Virus record (IMG/VR): IMGVR_UViG_3300033145_001613
Coordinates: 1-32,452 of that record
Strand: one strand, 5' to 3'
Source: a virus
Length of the DNA stretch: 32,452 nt
The notes under the pieces were generated by a model that had not been told where the DNA came from, did no database searches, and saw only the letters and a program-made list of their open reading frames with translations. The position numbers and the translations under genes are program-made. Within the stretch, counting starts at the first letter, position 1. Each line of letters opens with the position of its first letter. This document shows, piece by piece, positions 8,201 through 17,391 of the stretch.

Positions 8201-11200
8201 TGATGTGTGGAGTTAAAATCCCAATCATCAATGTTGTAACTCAACATTTTTATACGATTATTTCCATCATAAACTCGATACCTTAAAAAACTCTTTCCAT
8301 CTTTATATAGAGACATTCTACAATCATTGGCTGCCGCACCTGTGTCAAAGAAATAATGTATATTGTCCGATAGAAAATCTATTCCATCGAAGCCTGCGTA
8401 AGCTCCATTATATGCGTCATAAGCATCATAGGCCATGTTTAGAGAATCATAGGCATCTACGACAAAAGCGAACCTTATCATCTCATCTGTCGATCTCAAA
8501 AGATCATTGATTTCGTTGATGTTAGCAGAGCCATCATAGCCGTCATAGCCATCAGCGGTGCTAGCTATTTTGACATCGCTAAATTGTCCAGTAGTTGTGA
8601 TTTGTCCCGTAAACACTCTCTCTTCAGCAATGGGTGCCCTGCTTCGCATTCTCCATTTATTTGAAGATGTATCAAACCAAATGAAATATCCTGTTTCAGA
8701 GTGTAGGTTGCTTGGCCTTCCCAATACTTCTGGACTACTACTATCTAAAGAAAATGGTATCTCGTCTGGGCTATAGGCAGAGGATCCTATGAAAACCTTA
8801 TCTGGATTGCTGGCCCCGTCAAAAAGCAAATTGAAAGTTAGCGTGGCATCATTTTCTATGCCCTTCCATTGAGGAGTAACAAACGCTTCCCAAGTCCCCT
8901 CGTTGAAGCTAATGTTGGAATTGGCCGGTATAACAGCAGTTTGTGATTCTGTATCAAGCAGAAGACCATTATCAAATTTTCCAGGGGCAAATCCTGGGAG
9001 ATTGGCCTGGCTATCCGCATTTAAATCCATCTCAAGCAAATAAGAAGAGTCGCGCCCTAGAATCCACTCCAGGAAAGCTGTCTCTGTAATGTTAGGTGTT
9101 ATTTGGGTAAACGCCTCAACCAGTTTTTCAATGGATGGAATAGTCGGACCTTTCAAAAATGACTGTAAAGACCCATCAACAGCATTTCGATATGTCTCAC
9201 GATCTAGTTCATCCGGAATAGTAGAAAGCTCTTCAAGACTGGTAAGAATACCAAAATTATCCACTAGGGCAGATCTAAGTGCCCCATACCTATATGTTAC
9301 AAAGTAATCTGTTCCTTCAGCAACAGAATCTGATATGCTCCAATCCAGAACGTTATCTCCATATTCATAACTAACAAGAAGTTCATCCGTAGTATATGTA
9401 TAGTCTGCAAACATATCGCCAACAACGTAATCTACCAACACTGTAGCACCACTTCTAAGAGACGCATTATATTGTGCCGCAACACTTCTTCCAGCTAGCC
9501 CCAGCCCTGTGGGCAAGAATATGCGATTATTTATCACATCCACATAACCATCTGTTCCTTGAGTGTAATAATTTGTGTTTCCGTTCAGAGGATGTATGCT
9601 GATAGCTGACTCCAACATAACAAGCCCAGCGGTATGGAGAGCCGAGATTCTTTGGGCATCTACATATTCTCTAGACCCAGCAGTTTTCACCAAAAGGCCC
9701 GCACCACCATAGTTATCATTAATTTCCACACCATCCGAATCCAATGTTATTACAGTTGGTGCAGATATTGTAGTTGTAGCACCCACAGAAAAATCAATTG
9801 GATCATAGGTGACTTGTAGATCTGTAACCTGATATAAACGATTCAAGCGGAAAATATCTCCACTTACAGTCACTGTTGATGTGGCCGATACTGTAATTAT
9901 AGAGCCACTCACAGTGCGTTCTCCAACTTCAGACAAATCGATTACATCAACCGTGGTATCAGAAACTGTGCCAACAGTTAAAGTTTCTGTATTATCAGCA
10001 GTAACAGAAGCACTTCTATATACATCGTCAACTCGTATAATATGCCCATTACGGCTTTTAATTTTTCCTCTACGATAGGAGGCGTCCCCAATATCAGTGC
10101 TGATTCCAGAAGTTACGGCTATATAGGCAATACCACTTGTATAGTTGACCATATAATCACCAACCAACAAAAGACGTGCCAGGTTATCATCGACAGTGTC
10201 GTCGGAATCGTAAAAGAACTCTCTAACAAATACAGTTGAGTCAGAGAACATTAAAGAGCTGTTAAAGCTAGCTCCTACAAAACTGCCAACAGCTGACATT
10301 ATATCAGTATCTGAAAGGAGAATTCTAAATACATCAAATGACTTTCCACTTATAGACAAAGTGTCCGTAATGGCCAACTGCGATTGAATCACTTGGTCAA
10401 ACTCCGCAGCTTCTCTGGAAACATCTACAGTATTAGGAGGATTATTGGAAGAAAAGAACACTTCTTTTCCGCTAATCCTAGTTGGTGTATAAATCTCACC
10501 TGTGGTCTCATTGAAAATTCTAAAGACCTCATTAACTGGGCCATAAGAAGTTGTGAGACCAATTGTATCAATTAGCCTGTTCTCTACTCTTTCATTTATA
10601 ACTTCAATGTGAGAAGCAAAATTGAAATCTTGTCCATTGGCAAAGGTGTCTTCATAATCAAATGCTATGGTTCCTGGACCATCACGTAGCTCTCTTCCTG
10701 GCAATGATGCGATTTCATTTAAATCAGAGAAGAATCTATAGTCCAAGCCTTCCTGAAATACGCGCTTGAATTGGTAGGTGGCTACAGGAGGTATTGTTGT
10801 GGTTCCATCCGTGGCGGTACCATTAACGCCAAACACAATAACTTGTCCTGTGTTGTAGTTAACAGAGTATTGACCCGGAGATTTCGGTAAATTAGACGTA
10901 TTATACACAATCTCTGTTGTAAACGCCGGATGATCCTGATTGGAGTCAAAGTTTGTAGCAGGGTCAAGCCATGTAACACCACCAGTGGATGGTATATCCC
11001 CACTGGAATCTATGATTGGGGCGTTTCCCAGCGTAAAGGATACAGCAACAGAAGGAACACTTTCTCTTGTTACACCCACTGGAGTAGATACTTCGACAGA
11101 ACTTTCGTCTATGACTCTGCCCACCTTTTTGTAATAGTAGGTTATAGTTATAACATCACTCCCTTGCGGAAAGGGAAATGATGAGCCTACAGCTGTATTG

Positions 11201-12090
11201 CTCAGTCTTATTTGGTCTTCATTAAGGTCTAGTGCCGGATAAGAATTATCAGAATCATACTTGCTCTCCAGTATCCCATACTTGTAGACTTCTATGTCAT
11301 ATGTATACTCTACAGAATCTCTAGTTAAAGTGATATTTGTCACCTGAATCACAGGACTTTGGGCAAGTGTAATATCCAACCCAATAAAACTGTTGGCCTC
11401 ATTTGCGGTATTGGAAACTGTTTCTCCAGTAACCAATATTCTTTGTAAGCTGACAGGGTCGCTAGGGAACTCGGTGAAAGATATTGTGTCACTAGTGGTA
11501 GCTCCTGTAATAGCAGAACCTACTCTTAATATCTGATAAACTCCCTCATTGGAGAATCTATCAAATGGGCCACTCCCTCTTGTAACTATTTCATCTGTAA
11601 CATCTATTGCTACATAGTTAGCACTACGAACTTCTCCGCTAGAATGAGCAGATTTTAGAATTTCTTCAGCTCCAGCATCTATGGTATCAAAAACTAGGCT
11701 ACCTGTCTCTACATTATAAACCCCGCTATCCAAATCTGCAATAATCTCGTCGCGCACAATATTCTCTTCTTGCTGTCCGACAAAGAATACCACATTAGTT
11801 GTACCATCCTCCAGGAAAGGCTGACCAATAGCACCCTGTACTGTTTGGGTGGTAGTGGAAGCTACAGTCAATTTATAGTGTGCTCTGGGAACCATAGGAC
11901 GTATGGTTATTTGCAGTATGTTAGAATCTACAACGACAGACAATATGGTCAGATCACTAACACCACCTGCGGCACCTACTATTGTTATGTTTTCAATTCC
12001 TATGCTAGTGTTTAACGTATGCGTAAAAGAAAGCTCTAGAAGGCTGCTGCTTGTAACTGCCAATCTAACGATGCGTAAGTTGTTGGTCAT
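5239..12090 (-). CDS. Giant baseplate wedge/tail protein with LamG-like domains and gpI-like C-terminus
   Basis: 2283 residues; the ATG overlaps the stop of the J-like gene (TAATG) behind GAGGAG. The N-terminal 1000 residues are beta-rich with no clear family. Concanavalin/LamG-like folds are suggested at about 1040-1355 (GTWEAFVTPQ, HIAASWK, LHLFVDGAEVP), about 1780-1865 (VYIGSDMNG, VIDEMRILDE) and about 1880-2190 (LGLFHFNDD, GTIEFWVSP, WHRVFVGWD, LIMMVDGIETG, ARIDNMRFSSA). About 2102-2130 is a short RYGTG/KYGTG/RYGQS repeat. The end, LINRIKPAHTRAFVSF, resembles the tail of phage tail protein I. Position after gp25- and J-like genes corresponds to T4 gp7 or P2 gpI, but it is far larger (T4 gp7 is 1032 residues). 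LamG folds often bind glycans, so host-surface contact is possible (inference). Confidence 0.75.
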   Translation of the reverse strand: MTNNLRIVRLAVTSSSLLELSFTHTLNTSIGIENITIVGAAGGVSDLTILSVVVDSNILQITIRPMVPRAHYKLTVASTTTQTVQGAIGQPFLEDGTTNVVFFVGQQEENIVRDEIIADLDSGVYNVETGSLVFDTIDAGAEEILKSAHSSGEVRSANYVAIDVTDEIVTRGSGPFDRFSNEGVYQILRVGSAITGATTSDTISFTEFPSDPVSLQRILVTGETVSNTANEANSFIGLDITLAQSPVIQVTNITLTRDSVEYTYDIEVYKYGILESKYDSDNSYPALDLNEDQIRLSNTAVGSSFPFPQGSDVITITYYYKKVGRVIDESSVEVSTPVGVTRESVPSVAVSFTLGNAPIIDSSGDIPSTGGVTWLDPATNFDSNQDHPAFTTEIVYNTSNLPKSPGQYSVNYNTGQVIVFGVNGTATDGTTTIPPVATYQFKRVFQEGLDYRFFSDLNEIASLPGRELRDGPGTIAFDYEDTFANGQDFNFASHIEVINERVENRLIDTIGLTTSYGPVNEVFRIFNETTGEIYTPTRISGKEVFFSSNNPPNTVDVSREAAEFDQVIQSQLAITDTLSISGKSFDVFRILLSDTDIMSAVGSFVGASFNSSLMFSDSTVFVREFFYDSDDTVDDNLARLLLVGDYMVNYTSGIAYIAVTSGISTDIGDASYRRGKIKSRNGHIIRVDDVYRSASVTADNTETLTVGTVSDTTVDVIDLSEVGERTVSGSIITVSATSTVTVSGDIFRLNRLYQVTDLQVTYDPIDFSVGATTTISAPTVITLDSDGVEINDNYGGAGLLVKTAGSREYVDAQRISALHTAGLVMLESAISIHPLNGNTNYYTQGTDGYVDVINNRIFLPTGLGLAGRSVAAQYNASLRSGATVLVDYVVGDMFADYTYTTDELLVSYEYGDNVLDWSISDSVAEGTDYFVTYRYGALRSALVDNFGILTSLEELSTIPDELDRETYRNAVDGSLQSFLKGPTIPSIEKLVEAFTQITPNITETAFLEWILGRDSSYLLEMDLNADSQANLPGFAPGKFDNGLLLDTESQTAVIPANSNISFNEGTWEAFVTPQWKGIENDATLTFNLLFDGASNPDKVFIGSSAYSPDEIPFSLDSSSPEVLGRPSNLHSETGYFIWFDTSSNKWRMRSRAPIAEERVFTGQITTTGQFSDVKIASTADGYDGYDGSANINEINDLLRSTDEMIRFAFVVDAYDSLNMAYDAYDAYNGAYAGFDGIDFLSDNIHYFFDTGAAANDCRMSLYKDGKSFLRYRVYDGNNRIKMLSYNIDDWDFNSTHHIAASWKMGTVEQQDELHLFVDGAEVPNTYRFKGYLNAPDGPLYMDEASEVLIATVAWPTIGGFDLRTTAGSNIVSSVGSNFIASNVAVGSRFLIRDGTADGLTTGIDPYVYVLAVTGQNTLTLEVGPVGSAVPFIAVSTLSDVSFSINPLELETASDPEIERVRVFELDSYGVETELFSPSTLTPDYIATEDGYDDIINIFNGLGVGSSALLKTYGLNVERCIQEAYVWPDQLVNLLNTITPTPTAVSKINVTNLIVKRIIVDSGAFVLIATVVGGHIISSLTASLDFCQPSNTVTGKRLSATLSGDNIDFGGACQVIFVGDTTDGYDTETISFSQVGTQTTTRFFTSLTDVVASVTPINSSLNAGSLSVREAIPINWQENSGDYAEIHLSVQEQSGVSGVASIGTSTLSDTYSRFGQEDIGKTFNIDSPASIAGIYTVLNVPLDPSSTVKDSDTVVLNTTWADGYADITWRLLNTSYGDSGFANGLLTFEIMRSGGKPFLLRSCWYEVDHSAFLTVPWDKTPETVYIGSDMNGNNQANAVIDEMRILDELSVDTGPGEEAPSSGRSITTDSLVVSEFEKTDQTLGLFHFNDDVVNSADFLSSFSGSYKQSENSVNSNFNQSGVFIQQTPLQFDNQSIFNNSAGTIEFWVSPILDTWNDPTARYYVDLTPNQQTDVTAATSITVPLTVRARSVSEVIVANSEINYFTGGSLSDDGLTVTLGQPLPGVTRTVTVTYVPITSSGDRFSILKNEVGAIVLSVTASEVDYQISSSVFWKKNTWHRVFVGWDLNNTDNQDRLIMMVDGIETGTIRYGTGLKYGTGVRYGQSTVWGSGIAGTTSARNILSDINLLDVFNTVNVGADFTGQFTSLARIDNMRFSSALRSITYLGGEGPGRLIGRDLLFTRNTNTAQPVVSDAFTRLLLDFNTTQEDVTNLITVRNAATGIFDFFVEVIDTFSLVDTTLAHDLITALINRIKPAHTRAFVSFTK

Positions 12091-15000
12091 TAGCGCTCCT
12101 CTACCTCAACAGTAACTGTTCCAGGCGCGAGATACTCGTTTTTTTGTGCCACTATACTCAACACTGTACCCGAAGCTCCAGTTTTATTAAATGTAATTAT
12201 TCTTATCCTATCTAAACCAGCGACATTATATGTGTTGGCCTTAACGTCAGATGAATCCAAGGTAGTTGCTAAAGCAGTTGCGCTGAGACTTGCGCTGATG
12301 TTATCAGCTACATCCTGCCTAACGGTTGTTCGTTTGTCACTAAAATCTGGAAGTACTATGATTTTTACTGACACATCGATCTCTATCTTCGTGCCTGATT
12401 TTGTTAAAACGTCCGCTGTTATGGGACGACTATCTTCAACAGCTTGGGCGGAATCAACTATTAGCTTGTTAAATTCCGTATTTATAGTGATTCTCTCATT
12501 TTCTTTTGGAGAAGTATAATTATAATCAGCAAGATAGGTTGTATTAGGTGTAGGCTGGTTAAACGAATCTATTAAGAATCTGCCTGAAGTTGTTCCACTT
12601 GAGTCTTGGAACCCTGACAGTCTATTAATTGAAGATATCATACCAAATCTCTTGTCACTTATACCAGTTCCATTACGAGAGAAGAAGAGGTTCTCAACAT
12701 CATTTTCCTTGGCGTAATAGAATGTTGCTCGCAAAACAGTTCCTGTAATAATAGGACTAGTGGTGTTTGCGCTAACAGCAGAAAGGCTAACCACAGTTTT
12801 TGCCAAAGATGTTTGTTGAAGGGCATTTGCTTTATCCCATTTCGCATCTCGAACGGCATAGTTGGTTAAATCATATGTTGTAACGACAGATGCGACCTCT
12901 CCAGCAACTGTTAATGTTACAGCCTCCAAGGAAACCATCCTAGCAACTGAAATAGCCGTAGATATAGTGGCGCTACTCGCAAGACCCTCCGCCTTTCTTA
13001 TAGGTACGGATAAGTCAAATGTTGGAGATGTTGATGTAAACACATCGGTTACCTTGTTTATTGTAGTCCCAACAATCTTCAAGGTGCCCTGTGCTGGGAT
13101 ATTAGACGCCGTTACACTTAAGTTACTAGGCGATCTTCTTTGATTTGTAACCACGTCTGAGCCAGCATATGTATTCTGGACGGGTTGATAACCATCAATA
13201 TCCAAAAAGGAGTTGAGGCCGTCAGTAGAAACGGGCAGCACAGAAATGTTTGTGCTAGGGATCAAGTTCAAGAAATCAGCAACATAGTTAGCATATACAG
13301 CTGTTCCAGTTGATATAGCCGTAGACGGATTCAATGTAATTACATTATTAAGAGTTGTGGCCGCGTCATAACCGTCAACTTCTGAAACATCTCCAAGATT
13401 GTAAACAACAGTTACAGAATCTCCTTGCTGAGCCAAAGTATCTGTTGGAAGAGTAATGAGTACATTGGAGAAGGTACCATCGTCAGCTTTAGTGTTATAG
13501 AGTTCTGGGTTACCACTAATACTCGTATCCGTGATACTATGGATATTTGTAATGACCTGTGATACCTGTATGGTAGCCTGAGAACTAACAGCCGTTGTTT
13601 CTGACACAAAAGTATTCACAGATAAGATTCTCGTGATTGGATACTGTGTTGTGACTGTCAAATTATCATAAGCATCCAGTATGGCATTTGACACTTCATC
13701 TCTGATATAGTTTGAAAACCCCCACTCTACTGAATCCTGCGCCGCGTTTAAAGTATCTTTGAGGTCAAAATTGTCGAAGTCTATGTTGCTATCCATTTCA
13801 AATATCCAGGTATAGTCTACTTGTAGTACGTCACTTGCTGTAGGAAGTGTCCTACCACTTATTTTAACTCTTCCTGTTGTGTTGGTTGAGCCGCTATCAT
13901 CAGGAGTCTGGTCAACTATTGTGTATCGTTCCCCAGTTGTCAGATTAAACACTCTGCTCACTGTTTTTACAGGAACATGATTAACAGTAACATAGTTTCT
14001 ACTGGCAGTAGAAACACTAGAGTTTTCATTTGTGATCTGCGTCTCCTGCCTGATTGCTGGAATTTCCAGTACATCCGTGAATGACAAGCCATCTATGCTG
14101 TTGTGCGAGCCCTTAGCAACAGATTCATTAATAAGGTCTATTCTGTCAGATGTCCAAACAAACTTATCCAAGCCAAAGGGGCTGCCGCCAGCTGAGCCAG
14201 TGTCTTTCACAAGGGCATAATTTCCCTGTAAGTTGCCGGCAGAATCAGTATATTGCTCAACAAAATTTGGTCCAGAGGAACTACCATTCACAGATACTAT
14301 ATTTGATACTGGTTGATTTGGAATGTCTGCTCCCTCAGAGAAAGTAGCCACTCTTCTTGAATTCAAGGTAAGTGTGTCATCAGCAGTCAAACTGCTCTGA
14401 CCCAACACAAAATCGTTGTTTGAGTGTGTTGGGTCTCCAGCACCGCTTAAATCATTAAACACAAAGCTGTCAGTGCCAGCCTGCAGATTTTCTCCCATAA
14501 CATATATGTCTACTCTGCCACCAGTTCCCGGCTCAGATACAATCTGGTTGCCGTAAGCATCTATAACCGTTACTGTGCCATCGCGAATCATTAGAGGGTC
14601 GCCGGGCTCAACTACTAGAGCATCAATGGATGCAGAAAGATTTAGAATTATACTCCTATATCCAACAGCTGTACCTACATTAGTGCCAGCGAATGTGGCC
14701 AATATGCGGGATCTAAGCGCTGCGTCACTCTCCAGGTCTGTGCCAGCCGTAAAAGAGGACAGGTTTGTGACATTGGTTGCCTCAGCAAGATTAGATATAA
14801 TTATTGAGTAGGCCGCAATGTTGCCAATAGAACCTTCGCTTTGGGCCTCGACAGAAACTTCTATCGCGAATTCGTCTGTGATACTAGCTACATTAAGCTG
14901 GTCACGAAGTCTAGTAGCCGTAGCACGCAGAGAGTTAGCCTGCGCTGTGGTGATATTAACCGTAGAAATCGTTATAAACGGCAGCCCATTCCTGGTCCTA

Positions 15001-15326
15001 GCTGTCGTGCCGGCAGGAATGGTTATGTCAGTGTCTATATCCTTGAAGGTAAAAACCACCGTTCCAATGGATTTCGTTCCACTTTGTCTAGTCACACCAT
15101 AATTGGAAGCATAGTTTGTAAGCTCCAAACCAGTTATGTTGGAGATTGACTGTAAAGCAGAAATTTCTCTAAGCGCCTCATATATGCTGGACATCTGTTG
15201 TGCCTGTAAGTCGATCATCAAATCCCTAGCCACTGTTGCCGGTTTTGTGTCCAGACTGGGCTGAGTAAGCCTAAGCTGTTCTATCATATCTAGGACAATA
15301 TTGTTAAAGCTTTTAGAAGTTACCAT
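12090..15326 (-). CDS. Baseplate wedge protein, gp6/J-like (enlarged)
   Basis: 1078 residues; ATG at 15326 directly follows the gp25-like stop (TAAATG) behind GAGG. The Baseplate_J pattern is clear: TVVFTFKDIDTDITIPAGTTART (about 88-110), a beta domain ending EGSIGNIAAYS, then SFTAGTDLESDAALRSRILA (about 190-210) and the following helix. The C-terminal part (ITADVLTKSGTKIEIDVSVK, near 970, then a helix rich in NISASLSATA) is the usual gp6/J end that dimerises around the hub. T4 gp6 has 660 residues and P2 gpJ about 300. The extra length is a beta-rich block of roughly 600 residues between the two conserved ends. It contains four DGY/DAY motifs. Role: forms the inner wedge ring with gp25- and gp7-like partners. 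Confidence 0.88.
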   Translation of the reverse strand: MVTSKSFNNIVLDMIEQLRLTQPSLDTKPATVARDLMIDLQAQQMSSIYEALREISALQSISNITGLELTNYASNYGVTRQSGTKSIGTVVFTFKDIDTDITIPAGTTARTRNGLPFITISTVNITTAQANSLRATATRLRDQLNVASITDEFAIEVSVEAQSEGSIGNIAAYSIIISNLAEATNVTNLSSFTAGTDLESDAALRSRILATFAGTNVGTAVGYRSIILNLSASIDALVVEPGDPLMIRDGTVTVIDAYGNQIVSEPGTGGRVDIYVMGENLQAGTDSFVFNDLSGAGDPTHSNNDFVLGQSSLTADDTLTLNSRRVATFSEGADIPNQPVSNIVSVNGSSSGPNFVEQYTDSAGNLQGNYALVKDTGSAGGSPFGLDKFVWTSDRIDLINESVAKGSHNSIDGLSFTDVLEIPAIRQETQITNENSSVSTASRNYVTVNHVPVKTVSRVFNLTTGERYTIVDQTPDDSGSTNTTGRVKISGRTLPTASDVLQVDYTWIFEMDSNIDFDNFDLKDTLNAAQDSVEWGFSNYIRDEVSNAILDAYDNLTVTTQYPITRILSVNTFVSETTAVSSQATIQVSQVITNIHSITDTSISGNPELYNTKADDGTFSNVLITLPTDTLAQQGDSVTVVYNLGDVSEVDGYDAATTLNNVITLNPSTAISTGTAVYANYVADFLNLIPSTNISVLPVSTDGLNSFLDIDGYQPVQNTYAGSDVVTNQRRSPSNLSVTASNIPAQGTLKIVGTTINKVTDVFTSTSPTFDLSVPIRKAEGLASSATISTAISVARMVSLEAVTLTVAGEVASVVTTYDLTNYAVRDAKWDKANALQQTSLAKTVVSLSAVSANTTSPIITGTVLRATFYYAKENDVENLFFSRNGTGISDKRFGMISSINRLSGFQDSSGTTSGRFLIDSFNQPTPNTTYLADYNYTSPKENERITINTEFNKLIVDSAQAVEDSRPITADVLTKSGTKIEIDVSVKIIVLPDFSDKRTTVRQDVADNISASLSATALATTLDSSDVKANTYNVAGLDRIRIITFNKTGASGTVLSIVAQKNEYLAPGTVTVEVEER

Positions 15327-15755
15327 TTACAACCTCAAACCAAAGGTTTCCTCAATGACTGTCAATTTTCGAGTGAGAACCGTTATTGTTATTTCCCATT
15401 GTCTGGGATCTGTTGAATTTTTTACTATAGCCACATCTTTTATGGCAGCAATAGTCTCGCCAGCTGACACATACTGTCCGCGTGCCTGAACTTTCTGTAA
15501 AGCAACTATATTACTCAGCGTATTCTGTACCGCTCGCTCTATTTCGATCTCTGTTTGCGACGAACTAAGAATATTTCCAATAACCCTTGCACCTATCATA
15601 CTACCATACCACCTGAAAAATTTATTAGATCCTAAAGGTGTCAGCACCGCCTTTACAACATCTTGAGCTAGCTTGCTGTTATCATGTACAGTTTGTAGTG
15701 TCCCATCAGGGTTTAGGTTTAAATCATTGTTCTCTATTTTTAAATCAAAAGACAT
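15327..15755 (-). CDS. Baseplate wedge protein, gp25/GpW-like
   Basis: 142 residues, close to T4 gp25 (132). ATG at 15755 has CGGAGAA upstream. The sequence has the family's features: a beta start (DLKIENNDLNLNPDGTLQTV), a helix (LAQDVVKAVLTPLGSN), the F-R-W-Y-G-S-x-I-G-x-x-V-G-like segment (FFRWYGSMIGARVIGN), a second helix (TEIEIERAVQNTLSNIV) and a final beta pair (WEITITVLT). In myophages this protein initiates sheath polymerisation on the baseplate and binds the J-like protein, whose gene follows immediately. Confidence 0.93.
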   Translation of the reverse strand: MSFDLKIENNDLNLNPDGTLQTVHDNSKLAQDVVKAVLTPLGSNKFFRWYGSMIGARVIGNILSSSQTEIEIERAVQNTLSNIVALQKVQARGQYVSAGETIAAIKDVAIVKNSTDPRQWEITITVLTRKLTVIEETFGLRL

Positions 15756-15767
15756 TTGGTTCTCCGG

Positions 15768-17387
15768 TTATTTGGAATTAAAAGAAGAGTCGCGCTTAGT
15801 TTTTACAGACTTCCTTTTATTTTTGCTACCCCTAACTGTCATTTCTTTTCTATCAGTCACCCTTCTTATGTTTATATCAAGAAGCTTGTATAAACCGTCG
15901 ACTACATCTTCCAATTCCCCCACAGCGTCAGCGGTATCAATAGCAGCACCAACGGAATTCAATGCTTTTTTCAGTACGGTATCTTGTTCCATCTCATGCC
16001 TGGTCTCCTTATCTACAAGACTTATAAGCTCTTTTTCACCGATAAGAAAAAGAGCCATCATTACTATAATTACATCCGGCATAGATAGCCCAGTAAATTC
16101 GCCAGTCATTACGTCAAGTTCAACTCTCAGCTTATCCAGCTCAGCTGAGATCTTCTTTCTTTTTGCCCTTAACTCATTAAAACTTTTTTTGTATTGTGTA
16201 AGGTCATGATTTAGAATCTCATTAAATGGCCCCGTTAAAGCACTTTTTGAAATGTTTTTTGTTTCCTTTACTTTAGATGTTGTCTTGTTTGGACTCGCAG
16301 AGTCATCTGAAGTTAACAGGCTCATATATGATTCTTCTATTACCACATTTAAAGATGCCCTTTTGATTTTTTTTCCAAGAACCGAATCGTCTGAGATCAC
16401 AGTTGAAACACTAGCGCGCCTTCCAAAAACGCTCGATTTCGCAGATGTACTATTAATGCTCACATTAAAATCAACCTGGCTGGCAAGCCGCTCTTGTTTT
16501 TTCTTTAGAGATACCCACTTGTTGGCGAGTAACTGTAGAGAAGCCGTTAATTTAGCAATTACAAATCCTTCGCGCACATCAGTATGTTTTAAAATATCTT
16601 TATTTGGGAAAACTTGATCAAAAACACTATTTTCAAATTTATCCAAACCAAGAAAATCTGCTATGGCGTTGGTTATGTCAATTTCTTTACTTTGATTTTT
16701 TGTGCTACCACCACCTGCCGTTTCCATTAGTCTCATGCGTATCACAGTTTCTATAAATGGCTTGACAAGTCGAGTTTCGGAATCTATCATATCATCATCT
16801 TCGCCAGACAAAAAAGGTCGAGCCAACTCATTGCGCCTAGGTAATATGCCATCGGGCATATAAAATGTTAGGAGAGGCTTTAGTTGTTTGACGATTGTTC
16901 TATTACTACTCGCGACAGATGTTACATCGGCTTGTAATGGTATTGGAGTTTTCAACGCCTCGACCATTCTTGTGTTCATTTCCTTAGTTCCTATCTCCTG
17001 CTCCATTTTCATAAGGGCTTGTTCTCTAGCAGCTGCTAGAGCCCCATCAGTTGTTGTGCCATTATGGACAATTGTATATAGACTCGTTAACTTTGGACTA
17101 ACAGTTCTACTAAAACCAGGCGTCAAACTTCTTTTACCTTCGAAGCCGGCATTCTCTGCCTCCTTCTTTTTATCCGCTTTCGCTTTAATTTCCACAAACA
17201 TTGGTAGCCCAATTAACCTAAAAAACGCATTGAGCCGGGATTCAGCATATAGTTGAAACTGTTGGCCGGTCTTATCATCCGTTACCTTTGAGAACGACCT
17301 AATTGATTCAACCTCCGACAATATCTTTCTAGCGAAAGATATTACATCGAAGTTCATTAGAGAATCTTTGTTTGAAATGTCTGTCAT
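15768..17387 (-). CDS. Uncharacterised baseplate-module protein
   Basis: 539 residues, not recognised. ATG at 17387 follows the previous stop by 4 bases, with GCGGAG as Shine-Dalgarno sequence. It is helix-rich and charged. A basic segment lies at about 66-80 (EIKAKADKKKEAE). A likely coiled coil lies at about 395-425 (YKKSFNELRAKRKKISAELDKL). A hydrophobic run at about 440-460 (MPDVIIVMMALFLIGE) could be a buried or membrane helix. The C-terminus is strongly basic (RGSKNKRKSVKTKRD). It sits between the hydrophobic protein gene and gp25, inside the baseplate cluster, so a structural or assembly role is the best guess. Its composition is less beta-rich than its neighbours. Function unknown. 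Confidence 0.7.
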   Translation of the reverse strand: MTDISNKDSLMNFDVISFARKILSEVESIRSFSKVTDDKTGQQFQLYAESRLNAFFRLIGLPMFVEIKAKADKKKEAENAGFEGKRSLTPGFSRTVSPKLTSLYTIVHNGTTTDGALAAAREQALMKMEQEIGTKEMNTRMVEALKTPIPLQADVTSVASSNRTIVKQLKPLLTFYMPDGILPRRNELARPFLSGEDDDMIDSETRLVKPFIETVIRMRLMETAGGGSTKNQSKEIDITNAIADFLGLDKFENSVFDQVFPNKDILKHTDVREGFVIAKLTASLQLLANKWVSLKKKQERLASQVDFNVSINSTSAKSSVFGRRASVSTVISDDSVLGKKIKRASLNVVIEESYMSLLTSDDSASPNKTTSKVKETKNISKSALTGPFNEILNHDLTQYKKSFNELRAKRKKISAELDKLRVELDVMTGEFTGLSMPDVIIVMMALFLIGEKELISLVDKETRHEMEQDTVLKKALNSVGAAIDTADAVGELEDVVDGLYKLLDINIRRVTDRKEMTVRGSKNKRKSVKTKRDSSFNSK

Positions 17388-17391
17388 ATTA

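Noticed and set aside
5239-12090. Diversity-generating retroelement target (variable repeat)
   Set aside because: Although loops look variable, I see no reverse transcriptase gene or paired template repeat in the window.
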